DNA of 64,000 nucleotides, from contig OZ026840.1 of NCBI GenBank assembly GCA_964023205.1, positions 34,885,336 to 34,949,335 on the forward strand, given 5' to 3'. The notes beneath the pieces were generated by a model that saw only the letters and a program-made list of their open reading frames with translations, did no database searches and was not told the DNA's origin. This stretch comes from Lutraria lutraria (Eukaryota; Mollusca; Bivalvia; Venerida; Mactridae). Positions 1 to 11,403 of the stretch are shown here, in pieces (within the stretch, counting starts at the first letter, position 1; each line of letters opens with the position of its first letter). Made by a program: the position numbers and the translations under genes.

Positions 1-75
1 AATATTCCCCTACAATGTGTATCTAATTCAATGGAATTGCCTCTGTTAACTTGTGAATTACTTACCTTTTATTTC

Positions 76-205
76 AGAAATTAACCTAGAGACCCATATT
101 TGTTAGATAAAGACTCATCTTTTGATCATGAGCGATATGAAGATGTCAAACGTATCTAAAGAAGATGGAACTAAACTGTGGTAAAGCAACTGATTCAAAT
201 ATCAA
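76..205 (+). pseudogene. Remnant of an SLC5 symporter last exon
   Basis: After a polypyrimidine tract and CAG at 68-77 the sequence resembles the last exon of the symporter at 51678-51535: a CTAGAGAC block, a GATAAAGA block, then an exact match over GAAGATGGAACTAAACTGTG at about 157-176. It goes on with a CAACTGATTCAAATAT block that matches the symporter 3' flank. In-frame stops and indels break the reading frame. It is therefore a decayed second copy on the opposite strand to the intact gene. The rest of that copy, if any, lies left of the window. Confidence 0.7.
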
Positions 206-1446
206 CAGAACAAGTCTTTACCAGATAAAAACTTTTATTTTTAATGTTTTACTAGACACGTCAGATATTATTTGGAAAGTTTGAAATTAACTATCGGATG
301 AAGGAATAAATATTTATGGTAAAAGATTTCTATTCCATAATTCACAGCCAAAATTAATAGTGCTTTCGGAATAAACACCGATTTGTAAATTGTATAATGT
401 TTTGTAGTGTCAGAAGGTTCAGCTCATTTAATTGTAATCCATTGTCAACGATACTTAGATATGTTTTTTTAGTTTGGTATCATACATCAAGTTTGTTGAA
501 AACTTGAATTCATTACAAGATTCGATATTCTTTATTCGTAACGTAGACATATGCATGTTTCTGGTCACACGATCCAGTGCATTTTGTAAACAAAAAGATT
601 TATAAGAGGTTCTGGGAGTTATTTTTATAGCAAAACCCTTTACTCTCCGGTATGTCTCAAAGACTTCATCAATTACATACAAATGTGGCTTGCCGCAAAA
701 AAGTGATTCTAATTAACTGATGAAGCAAATACGCTACATCAGATTCACTCAAGAGTTTGCATCCTCTTATATATGTTGTAAAAGAGCATGCAAACGACAT
801 ATCAGAAAGTACTTATTTACTATGGTATCCAAGTGGGGAAAATTTCTATTTTTTATAAAACTTAAATCATCCAAACTAAATGTATTGCAGTCTGGTAGTT
901 AAAATCGTTCCAATCCGATTATTCTTTATCATCAGTCCACTATTCAAAAAGTACAGGTTTGAATCTAATAAATTGTAATCAACACCAAGTTAAATGAAGT
1001 CACACAGACGGTATCCTAATAATTTAAAATAAGCTAACGCCACAAAGACAAAACGTATTCTTATGCGTCATAAAGACAATGCGCTAAAAACTATTGACTT
1101 ATGTATTTTCATCTTTATTCTCTTTTTATAATGTCCTTGTATTTATATGTCTCAACAGCTAGTTAAGGTTAGAAGGGTGTGGCTACTTTCCTTTCATACA
1201 TATTTTGATATTTGATTAGTGTTGAAAATTTTGGAAACTTTGACTCAATCTACTTCCTTGAAATTCCTATCTTTTCATAAGTACTTCACTGAACAAAAGA
1301 ATGGCTTAAACATACAGAATCGAATAATTATAATATACTTATTAGAATACCAATAACATGCAACCACACGAACAGTTTAGACACTAATTATTCAGGATGT
1401 CTCAACCACAATAAATTACACCGAGATTTGACTTAACAAAGAACTA
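205..1446. other. Non-coding, AT-rich, no gene seen
   Basis: Only short open frames occur. This stretch lies between the two convergent pseudogene remnants and corresponds in position to the interval between the sulfotransferase and symporter 3' ends (45474-51534). I see no clear repeat or RNA gene. Confidence 0.5.
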
Positions 1447-2570
1447 ACATATTGGCAACGCAAACAAATTAATCTAATAATCGAAACAGCAATAATTTCT
1501 TCAATTTATGCTTCTATTTTTCATGAGATCAACTTGTCTTACCAATTTCCTATAAATAAAAACACTGCAAAATTTCCCAAGAACATAATATCAAAATATA
1601 CCCTCATATTTAAAGCATACTTCTTATAGTTTTAGAGAAACCGTTTTAACGGCAGTTTCCGTAAATGGCATTTCCTATTCTCCCTGATGTATGATATGTA
1701 CATCTTTCTTGACAATTCCATTTTGTTTCAGAGTGTCAAACAAATTGACATGATAATCTGACAAAGTATCAGTTTTCCCGATAAAGTCCAATACATTGTA
1801 TTTTTTTACATGGATTACACAATTGTAAATGATAATCTAAGTGCGTCCGTAATTGTTTTTTATGATGTTTTACAGTTTACTGAACTACTTCTTTTATTGT
1901 TACATCATAACCTAATTCCTCCTTAATCTCATCTTTTCTAACATATTGACAACGCAAACATATTAATCTAATAAAGAATACAGCAATAAATTCTACAATT
2001 TATGCTTCCTGTTTTTCATGAGATCAACTATACTTACCAATTTCCAATAAATAAAAACATTGTATAACTTGCCAAGAACATAATATCAAAATGCTCTAAT
2101 ACGTTGTATTTAAAGCATAATTCTCATTAATTTAGAGAAACCATTTTAACGGCAGTTTCCGTGAATGGCATTTCCTATTGTTCTAAGATTCTCCCTGATG
2201 TATGATATGTTGACTAATGTCTAAGAAAGAGATTATAAGTTGAAATGCTTGGATACTTTTTAACATCCTGAAACAGTTCGAAGACTCAACCATAAAGGAT
2301 ATTGGTGAGCAACCACATCATTCATATGTGTTTAAATAGGTACATCTTTCTTGACAATTTCATTTTGTTTCAGAGTGTCACACTGACATGATAATCTGAC
2401 AAAGTATCAGTTTTCCCGATAAAGTCCGATATTTTTACATGGATTTCACAATTGTAAATGATGATCTAAGTACGACCGTAATTGTTTTTATGATGTTTTA
2501 CAATTTACTGAACTACTTCTTTGATTGTTACATCATAACCTGATTCCTCCCTAATCTCATCTTTTCTAAC
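1447..2570. repeat. Tandem duplication inside the sulfotransferase pseudogene
   Basis: Two direct copies, about 1447-1938 and 1939-2570, each begin with TAACATATTG(A/G)CAACGCAAAC and end with CTCATCTTTTCTAACA. Both hold the same 3' portion of exon 3 on the minus strand. The right copy has about 130 extra bases (2200-2340), which include a stretch matching the part of the intact exon around FQAVKKYPNMS. Confidence 0.8.
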
Positions 2571-3013
2571 AGTTTGCAAAATTTGTTTCCATGGGATTCC
2601 CTCATCTTAACATCCGGTTTAAGAAGTTTGCTCTTATAAGCTGAGAGTAAGCAGTTGTGTGGGTCGCCAACTGTCAGGTATGATAACACAGGATCTGGTA
2701 ACTACAGTTATTAGATTATTTCTTTTACCAGAACACTTATAAACCATAGGAAATAATTCCTTATGTAATGTACGAGTAGACTCAAGCTTCGCCACATTGC
2801 AATAATAAAAAGGACGATCATTATCGTAAAGTATGCACTGGGCTGGTAATTTCAGCGAAGACAATCCTGGGAGTGCTTTACATACTGATTTTATGATATT
2901 TATTCTCAACATTTGTGTCGTGTCTTTGATCACATATTTCGTTGGCTTGTCAATATTTTGATTATCCATATCGCACAACTGTTCACGTTGTCTCGATATC
3001 TCAATCTGAAAAT
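1600..3013 (-). pseudogene. Broken sulfotransferase exon 3, paralogue of the 42383-45473 gene
   Basis: Downstream of an acceptor (TTTTCAG) at about 3013 the minus strand encodes EISRQREQL, KYVIKDTTQMLRIN and YCNVAKLEST, near-identical to the intact exon 3. A frameshift follows after about 100 codons. Further homologous blocks continue (LTVGDPHNCLLSAYK, EESGYDVT) with a TAA stop inside the QYVV segment. Similarity fades near 1600, before the natural C-terminus. The 3' half occurs twice in tandem. Exons 1 and 2 are not seen; reverse-transcriptase sequence begins about 20 bases upstream of the acceptor. The GDP variant of the 3'-phosphate motif is shared with the intact gene, so the substitution predates the copy. 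Confidence 0.88.
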
Positions 3014-3034
3014 AATGGTGTTGGCAGTACATCG

Positions 3035-4980
3035 TGTACAGAACATATCAGAAGTCCTATTCTGCGTTAATTCATTCTCATCATATCATCCTATAACGCA
3101 CTCCTCGCCTGCAGCCCAGCCATCTGCCCTGCTTCTTCATACTAACTGCAGTCGTCTGTCTTGTTTCTTCCTCCACTGACCTGACCTCCTCATCTAATTG
3201 ACCTTCTCGTCTGAGCCATCTTTTAGCATCATGAATTGCATGGTCTTGTTGACCTTTAATTCCTCAGTGACTGATGATAATGCTAATGAAGTCATTCAGT
3301 GTTCTTTCAATAGCCTCGACTGTCAATATTGGGACGTCATACACTTATAGTGGCCACACGAGCCTAGGCATACTCCATGATGGTAGATCTAAGCCTTGTA
3401 CTTCCCTGGTAACCCGCTCGTGTCTACAGATTTAATCCAGTCTTTACACTGCAGCCGCATCTCCATCATACTTTCCTTGTCACTGAGAAAGCTCTAGAAC
3501 CACTTGTCTTGGCTCTTCACTGTCTGTTCAGTTACTCAGTTGAGACTAGTTCTCCGTCGATCCTGAAGCGGGAATGTCCTGTACATATCCTTTCTTCAAG
3601 ACAAGGCTTCTCGATTTTGCAAGCTTTGACTTCATTCTTAACCATGGGATCAGACAATCCAACATACATCTCCCTTCTGGAACCGTCTTTGATGTAATCG
3701 CCATCTCCACCATAAAGGCCTTGTCGGTGGTTGACGAATCCCTGAGATTGTGATTGGACCTGTGCTCATCTTCTCAACTGTCTTCACCATGAGGTTCATG
3801 TCTCGAGAGAAGAAAATAACAAAGATAGTAAAACAAGTCACTACCCCACCTCAACGCGTTGCCAGTCTGTTGTGTAGTCTTACACTGTGAAGCGCATCTT
3901 GAAGTTATCAAAATAATGCTTCAACATGTACTGAAACTTCTCAGGGACATGGTACTTCCCCAAAGTTAGGTCAAATAGCTTGTGTGTGACCGTTCCACAT
4001 ACGTTAGGTAAGTACAGCCATAAGGCCATCAGGACAAGCTGTTTTAGTACACAGGTGTGCCCAAGGCATCACGAGATCCCTGGTACTCATCCCTTCCGGT
4101 CTGAAACGTCCATGTAATTGTTCGCTATAACGGATAATAGCACCTTCCCTTCCAAGTTCAGGAAAGAAATTGTACAGAACTGTTTCAGGGTCTTTGAATC
4201 CTCTTCCTTTTGGTATGAAGCATCTTTCTGACAAAAGCCAGTTGTTTGGTATTTGTCCTTTCCCCCATGCCACCTTTAGTGGCTTCCAAAGTCATTGTAA
4301 CAACCTCTGACAATTTTTGTAGACTTTAAGTGGTCTTCCGTTGGATAATGGCATTGACTTCCTGCTGTTTTTGCTCAGGATCTGCAAGTTTGCGTTTTAT
4401 CGTTCCTACGAGCGTTTTCTCAAGCATCAATTGTATCTCTTTCGACAATCGACACTCCTTCTTCTGTGAACTTGCTGGCCACTTGATCCACAGAAGTATC
4501 CTCTTTAACGCTCTCCTGACTATCGCTGTCAACTTCCCCTGCAAATGGAACTTGGTGGTTCTGAACATGGTGGTGTGTAATCTAATCCCGCACCTCCTTC
4601 GTCTCATGAGGTTGACCCGTGCGTTGTCCCATTTTAAGAATTGGTGGACAGCCCATCTTTGTTCGGAGAATGTTCAGTCCCCTTTCGTTCTTACACGTCC
4701 GTAACTACCGCAAACCCTAGTTGAATCGTTGGTGTGTTTCGATGTCGTTTGGCGATTGTGTGTGTCGTTTTCCGGTGTCTGGCTTGTAGGTCGTTCATTT
4801 TTCCCGTCCTCACACGACCTCGGGGATATTTCTTCATATATCTGTCTATAGCAATGATAATGAGAACCTCTTCACGAAGGATGTGCCTCGGCTTGCCACG
4901 CCCAGATACTCTCGGTTGCTGTCTTTCCCAGCTGTCTTCTATCAGTTGTCCAGTTGTCACTATTCTATTTACAGTTGTGT
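3035..4980 (-). pseudogene. Decayed non-LTR reverse-transcriptase element
   Basis: On the minus strand, frames broken by stops and frameshifts carry blocks typical of an RT-like family frequent in mollusc and fish genomes: W(G)KGQIPNNW followed by CFIPKGRGF (about 4215-4270), GPITISGIRQPPTRP (about 3720-3760), a TSGLPGKYKA block (about 3390-3420), and a C-terminal RRIGLL..VHDVLPTP block near 3035-3070. The order is that of a full-length polymerase protein read right to left. N-terminal parts near 4330-4960 are only weakly recognisable. No intact catalytic frame remains. Its 3' side touches the sulfotransferase pseudogene. Confidence 0.65.
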
Positions 4981-4984
4981 ACTA

Positions 4985-5394
4985 GTTTTTGTCGAACCCG
5001 CTTGCGGTAAGCTCGACATTGTCGCCACAATGGCAGTTGCGTGTCTATATGTTAGTTAGTTAGTCCGTCCGGATTTTCCTTGTTCGGGCTGCATCTCCCT
5101 TATGCATTACATATTTTGAAAATAACTTTATTATTAAACAGCATGAGACAGTGTGTCACACACAAGACCAAAGTCAATAGCATCAAGGCCAATATTATAC
5201 TGTGTTAAATTGTCCCCCACCTCTGAATTATTTGGTAGTAGCTTGCTGATATTTAATGTTGTTAATACTAGTTAAGGCCTAAATGTAGTCCAGGGAAGCT
5301 GGTTAGGATAACTGGCCGCCATGATGTAACTGAAACAATGTCGAAAGTGCCAAAACAATAGAGCAAATTGCTTGAGTTTGGTCATAATAAACGA
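4985..5394. repeat. Probable dispersed repeat with GTCGAACCCGCTTGCGG motif
   Basis: The stretch at about 4990-5130 (GTCGAACCCGCTTGCGGTAA, then CTCGACATTGTCGCC, then a GTCCGTCCGG block) has the look of a transposon end adjoining the RT remnant. Only one copy is visible in this window, so the assignment rests on general resemblance. Confidence 0.3.
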
Positions 5395-5735
5395 CTTTGT
5401 TATGAAATGGACTAAGCTCCCAATTTCTTTCTCAAAATTTAAGACTTTTTAAATGCAGAATTTTAATGTCAATATCAAATCTTTATAATAATTAGTTTCC
5501 TTGACATAGACATACTTTAAACCAGCAAAATAAGCATCTTATATCAAGATTGGTTGAATTCATTGCGATAGACATCACAAATGGAGAGCATAATTATAAA
5601 TGTAAAGTATTTATATTCATGAAATGAAGAGAAATGTTTCAGACGGTGTGAATGTTTTAACCCCATATTGTGAAGGAAATTCACATCAAGTATTTTATGA
5701 AAATATCGTCTATGTATATAAACGTGCATATATTA
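5395..5735 (+). repeat. Dispersed repeat family R1, copy 1
   Basis: Shares ordered blocks with 47352-47900 and with parts of 54470-54610 and 55540-55790: a GACTTTTTAAAT..AGAATTTTAAT block, then AAACCAGCAAAATAA, then CATTGCGATAGACATCACAA and ATGGAGAGCA. No protein is encoded. At 47 kb the same family carries a tRNA-like head. Confidence 0.6.
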
Positions 5736-5754
5736 ATTTTAATCCATATTACTG

Positions 5755-5860
5755 CATACAAGCGCCCTAAAGCGCATCTACCGACCACTTCATCTATAGA
5801 AGCGCCGCAGAGCGGTATAATCAATCTCCCCATACAAGCGCAGTAGAGCGCGTCCATCAA
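5755..5860. repeat. Three spaced GC-rich AAGCGC...AGAGCG motifs
   Basis: Three short motifs (AAGCGCCCTAAAGCGC, AAGCGCCGCAGAGCGG, AAGCGCAGTAGAGCGC) recur at about 40-50-base spacing in an otherwise AT-rich area. Each is an imperfect dyad. Confidence 0.5.
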
Positions 5861-6149
5861 TTCAGTTTGTTTATATTTACGAAGGATTAATCCATATAAA
5901 GTATTATTCATTTGACACGTTGTTATGTGGGGTAAAATTCCCTGATGTAAAAAGTACCTGTTTCTATTTAAAGTTTTATTTTGGTCTAAATCGACATTCA
6001 ATCGTACGATCCATGAGTCACACCCTACTACTATTAAGCCACAATCAAATCATAAATGTCTAATATTTGTTGACATAAAGTATTTTCTAACAAACTTTAC
6101 ATATTTAATTTTATGAAGTGACTCAACATAAAACAACCTGTAGTTTTTT

Positions 6150-6860
6150 TCTCTAATCAAAGCGCTGAAGGTTCTGCTGTTGTTCGGAAATACAAAGCAG
6201 TCAAAAGGTAAAATTCTTTGTAGGGTGAGACATAGGGCTGAAAACGTAAACAAGCAAAATCAGTCGTAAAAAATCTAAACAATCCTCTCCCTCGGATTAC
6301 TCCAATAATTACTATCAGTACATACATTTCGAGGAAGGATGACGTCATAATTCAGGTGCTGTATATGCTAATTTAGTCTGGTTCTTAGCTTCTGTTGTAA
6401 ACGTATAGAAGTCATCATTGCATTCATGGACGACGATGTGAGTCAACCAGATATTTAAAAAAGTGATTCATCGGGAAGTTTTAATCGATTAATGCTTATA
6501 ACGTCTAACTTTTTCCTCGAGCATGTCTTCATGTATGATATATTACATTCTGCATAAGCCGAGTATTCAAAGAGGCAGGTAATGTAGACTATATGATATT
6601 ATGCTAATTGCTGAACTACTTTTGGTGATCAGATGGAAAACATAAATCAAAGTACTGAAAGCACATGGAACGAGAACAACTGTAACAACTGCATACCGGG
6701 TGTAGATAAGCGTTCGTAGTACTTAAGTCTGCATCAAAATTCGTGCGCGAACTATCGTTCGTTTTCCAAAACTCACCCTACAAAGAAATTCAACTTTTGA
6801 CTGCGTTGTAGTTCCGAACAACAACAGAACCTTCAGAGCTTTGATTATGTTCTTAATCTC
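6150..6860. mobile_element. Element with inverted ends of about 70 bp
   Basis: The block at about 6158-6228 (AATCAAAGCGCTGAAGG..., GTTCGG, TTTGTAGGGTGAG) reappears as an imperfect reverse complement at 6773-6848 (CTCACCCTACAAAG, CCGAACAACAACAGAACC, TTGATTATG). The spacer of about 540 bases has no gene. A related piece occurs near 61690-61800. Likely a MITE or a pair of inverted repeats. Confidence 0.5.
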
Positions 6861-7134
6861 GATCATTAATAAAAAATCGAGAATTCTCAAAAATAATGAA
6901 AATATGGTTCATACTGGTGAACTTTCGTTCATATTCACGAACATGGGTCATACAGTAAGTAAGCCACAAATTTCAAACATATGAATTTTAATTCACGTCT
7001 TTACTTGCGTAAAATATAATAACATTTGCTTTTAGATACATTATTTCATTAATAATTTATTTTTATTATAAATTTTGATTTTATTATTATTCCGTTGCAT
7101 TTGGGTGATTTAAGAGTTATTTGGATGTATTGAG

Positions 7135-7370
7135 GTGTTCCAGAGTGTTCAATGGACCGTATCTTATGTGACAGGTGGTAGTTGGATAAAGAGGTTTGTT
7201 ACTTGCACGGAAACTGTTAAAGATTCTACAAAATCAGGACTACCGGTGACTGCAACAGGATTAACTTATGTCTCCAAATTCAGGAATATGATTGAAAGGG
7301 ATGGCAGATATACAATTCGCGATGTTGCCAATGCTGTTGGCATTTCACTATCGAAAGTAACTTATGATTC
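7135..7370 (+). pseudogene. Truncated mariner-type transposase fragment
   Basis: The frame contains W.KRFVTCTETVKDSTKSG, PVTATG and then RDGRYTIRDVANAVGISLS, the N-terminal helix-turn-helix region of Tc1/mariner transposases. The first part of the HTH domain and all of the DDE/D catalytic domain are missing; the frame runs into unrelated sequence near 7370. Confidence 0.75.
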
Positions 7371-7416
7371 TGAAGAGTATTTTTTAAGTACGAAAATTAA
7401 TATTAGTGCCATGTAG

Positions 7417-7600
7417 ATACCCCCTCCATGAACAGATGATCAATTTCCGGGTACCTAGATCAAAGCCAAGGTCGAGATCATTTACTCCATTTACAAGATC
7501 GTTCATAAAAATTGAAAACAGTGTCGGGGACAGGTTGTCGCCTTGTTTTACTCCTGTTTTACAATCAAACCAATCCGTAAGGTTGTCATCCACTCTAACA
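7417..7600 (-). pseudogene. LINE reverse-transcriptase fragment (RTE/Jockey-like)
   Basis: The minus strand encodes WFDCKTGVKQGDNLSPTLFS, then FMNDLVNGVNDLDLG. This is the GVKQGD..SP.LF..F.NDL stretch just before the YADD box of LINE reverse transcriptases. The YADD box itself is lost in a frameshift. It abuts the mariner fragment in opposite orientation. Confidence 0.8.
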
Positions 7601-7624
7601 CAAGCAGTTGTATGGTCATAATGA

Positions 7625-8215
7625 TAAAGATTTAATAGAATTGTATATTATACATAGCTTAATACTCCGATGCTATATCCTTAACTCAATTCTGTGTCAC
7701 AATTTCAATATTCTATGGTCTTTTTTATCTTTTTTATTCACAGATGTTGCTTGAATACCAAAATGGTTTATCTTTATATTTATATAAATTATAATGTTTT
7801 GTTACATCACCAATTCATTGAATTTCTCATTACTTTATTATTTTCTTTTTCTTTCATATTTTTTCATGTTGTTGTTTGTCCTCAATGATTGTTTTACAAG
7901 CTTTAAATCATTTTACAATTTGTTTTAAGGAGTCCAGAATCATTAAGGTCTATTTCTTATACTCTAATTTTCATATTTTTGACAATTATAGATATTGATT
8001 TTATTTATCCAAAATGTAAGAATAAAACTCTTCCATTTGCTGAAATTGTTAATCATTATTTCGATATGCTTTGATAAATGTATATTTTTCAGTATGACCA
8101 AATTTTACAGCCTCGTTTATATGTTATGTTTTGTATCGTAAAACCTCATATTTGCATGTTTTGTGCATGTATTGAGTGAATAAAAGACATTCTCTGTTCT
8201 GTTCTGACAGTTATA
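7625..8215 (+). repeat. AT-rich stretch ending in a LINE-like (TTCTG)n tail
   Basis: No coding sequence. The end at 8175-8207, GTGAATAAAAGACATTCTC followed by TGTTCTGTTCTG, resembles the 3' tail at 32765-32795. I read it as the 3' end of a degraded non-LTR element. Confidence 0.4.
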
Positions 8216-10500
8216 AATATTGATTTTATTTCATTATTTTGGCATTGTATTGATTTAATATGAATACTTGTGTTTTTTTCCATATTAATTTGTGCTATAT
8301 TTATCTATTGACAACTATGTATTTACTACATAAAATGCTCTCCGAATTTGGAGGCATAAAATGTTCTATCTATATTAACAAAAAATTAATTTCAAGATTT
8401 ATTTGGCATTTGTATTTTATTTTTCCTTTTCATATAGTAAAAAGGGTGGTGTCATCCTGATGAGTCAACTTATTTGGACATTGTTAAATACTACTTTTTA
8501 TCAGTTATTTATTCTACTACTTCCAAGAAAACTATTATCAAACATATTACATAAGATTACAGTACATTATAGCTATACCAAAACAATGTATAAGAAGTGG
8601 GTTTGTATATTTGAATTCATTAAATTCTCATCGCCATTTTTATTATTTTGCTACTAAGTATTTTTTTTAAAATCCGCAACAATTTGCTACATGTATCCGG
8701 AATGGTAGTACACTTCGTCATAAGTTGACCCACCGGACCTTTTATCTGTAGATTAACATCATCTCTCGATTCACAGGTAAATTGCCTTATTTTTGTATGA
8801 ACTCATTTAAGTAATTTAAAATGATAGCGTACCAAGGATTTACTTGTAACAGTATGATATGATATTGTGTTGTAGTTAGAATCCTTGAAAACGGGATAAT
8901 GATTTTGCATTTTTGTGGCAAACTGAAGCGTCCGGGTGGGGCCATTCATAAAAAACTTCATCCGATATTTAAACAAATTCAGGGAAATTACAGGGCTTGC
9001 TTCGAGAAAGGTTTCAATATCAGACAGTCTCTTTACTTTACTGAAGAGTTCGCGCAAACTGGTTCCCGGCATCAAATGTTTGTACAGACAGAGTCAACTT
9101 CTAGCAAACCTAAGCCTAAGGGACTACCTTTTATGGGTTTCCGCCTGACCCTAGCTAGACTTCTGAGGCTGTTTGGCTCGAGAAATAGTACACCCTTGTC
9201 TCACTTTTTACATCTCCAATAATAATAATTATAATAAAATTCCCAACATAACCACCCTATTTTTAATGAGCCAAACACTTTCCATGCCTAAGAAAATAAA
9301 AACAAAGTGATACTAGGTGCCTGTAGATTTATTCCAATATTCTTTTCGAGTCAATTAAGTTTTTAAAAATATATGTCAATGACACGACGCTTCGGAAAGG
9401 TATATCCTATCCAATTATTGATGCAGCATGATTCACTCTGAAATAAAAGGATGAAGTTAGTGCATAGCCCGCAACAACTAACTCCATACACCAAGGTTCA
9501 TTGCTGTACAAACTAAACACTGGGCACAACGTTATAAAACTTGAGATCTATAGGTCTACCACTTCATATTCCATTTTCGTTCAATACTTATGTCTGACAA
9601 ATAGGCACGTTAGACATTATATGTCACGTGTTCATAATTTTATTTGATTGATACTAGTATATGATAATGTTATTCCAAAATATATATACATTGTAGAACA
9701 ATATCAACAGTAACTTAAGAATAACAACAAAATGAACTATTTGGCTTGCCTGTTGCAAAAAACGCATACATCTCAGTCAACAGTTCATTTTACCTTTTTC
9801 TTAAATCTTAAAATTTCCGGACATATTTCTCAACATTGAGGAATGCCATTAAATATGGCAGAACTAATAATTGCATACATGTTCCTCCATGTTTATGGGA
9901 CAGACAGATTTCCTACCGACCGTCACGTCAGTGGTTGTTGAACGACTTGTTGTTATCTTAATCCTTGTCTACTAGTTACTAGTAGCACATGTTGCTCATC
10001 ATAACACTTTGTGTGCAGCTCAGATCCCAGTCGTTTAGTAACATTTTTGTTATCATCATCAGCTTCGGATGGAATGATCTCAATATATTGATCGTTGCTT
10101 GGTTAGATTTACAATAATAGATATCAGTTCCAGAAAAATGCTCAGATTTTATCGGGTTACATGGCCAAAATAGGATACGTACAAACGAAGCTCACAGATG
10201 TAGAAATGTTGTTTATCACAAGGCTGGTGATTCCACTTGAAGTTATGAAGACCTTCCATAACAGAACAATTACCTAGTACAAGATAAAATGATTAGATAA
10301 TACACGTATACTGTGGTATGGTAAATTTTACTATTCAAACATTCGTAAGAAAAGTTGAATGGAATGAACTAATTGATTTGTATGGTATTGACTTTATCTT
10401 GCATGTTTATTTTTTAATCATAGTCTGATCCAATGAACTTTTCCCAGATTCGCAAGAGCTCGGATTAAAAAGAGTTCGTGATTCGTGTAATACACAATAA
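8216..10500. other. No recognisable gene
   Basis: AT-rich with short frames only. The frames at 8803-9222 are overlapping and match no family I know. No clear repeat or RNA gene seen. Confidence 0.45.
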
Positions 10501-10513
10501 CTTGTTTTTAGAA

Positions 10514-10710
10514 TCAGTAAAAGCATTTACTCTGACTGATGTCTGATGACTGGGCCCAATTTTCATATCTCATATGTGATCCGTAATTAGAGCTTTCCCA
10601 AAACCAGGTACCATATTTATTTACTCCGCCAATCCAAATTGCAGTATTGTCTGTAAGTAAATGAACGAAAACATGCACATTCTGGACATGCTTAGCATGA
10701 GAAGATCCTA
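10514..10710 (-). pseudogene. C-type lectin domain exon fragment
   Basis: After an acceptor-like tract at about 10712 (CTTTTTAG) the minus strand reads GSSHAKHVQNVHVF, then NTAIWIGGVNKYGTWFWESS, then MRYENWAQ and SKCFY before a stop. WIGG, GTWFW and YENWA are the core of the long-form C-type lectin fold. The expected last strand (W.D..C..YICE) is missing, and no flanking lectin exons were found within 1 kb. It may be an orphan exon or a pseudogene. Confidence 0.65.
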
Positions 10711-11204
10711 AAAAGATGAATGCATTCGGATTAGAATTGCATCTTTTCTGTGTTTGTATACTAGAAATGGGTTTCATTCCAAAAACAATGCATTGTTAAA
10801 TAACTTATAGCGTACAGTAAAGTATAGGTTTTCGTTTGAAATGAATATAAAATACACTTAAATTTCTTTTTTTCATTTCGGACTCTATTGAATCTCATGG
10901 TCAATTTCTCAGGTTATAGTTCAACCAAGCCGTTATTCGTACCGTACATAGGCATCGAGAGAAGATGTCTTTCTAAGAACAGCTGTTCCGCCTCTGAGTT
11001 GATAAAAACCAAATGTGCATTCTTCTTTGAGCAATAATTCTAAAATACGGAAATAAAGTCTTGTTACTGATGCAGTTTATCTGTTGTTTAAGGGCCCGCT
11101 CTACAGCTAAGGTCATTTCAGGGCCTCCGCAGAGAGAGGGGAGAGAAGATACAGGAGAACCAGGCATTTAATAAATATATCCATTCTCTTATTTCAAATA
11201 GTTC

Positions 11205-11403
11205 TTTCCTGGTTCTTTATAGTGCCCGATGTAAAGCACCGATACACGATTCGCCAGTTTTCTAGTGATTTTCTAAACACAGTACTGGACTCGGTAGACA
11301 CTGGACACTGAAAAAATTGTCCCTGAAAAGAGAGGTTCTAAACCACGACCTTTCCATTCTAAAGTAGTCCTGTGCGGTTACCACTAAACCACCGACCCAC
11401 CCT
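11205..11403 (-). repeat. tRNA-derived SINE, family D
   Basis: On the minus strand a GGTCGGTGGTTTAGTGGTAA head (A-box-like) is followed by GGTTTAGAACC (B-box-like) and a tail with CCAGTACTGTGTTTAGAAAA and GGTG.TTTACA.CGG. The same tail occurs at 39350-39450. Confidence 0.65.

Noticed and set aside
8803..9222. Overlapping frames of 90-107 codons
   Set aside because: Frames are open on both strands with no recognisable motifs or splice context.
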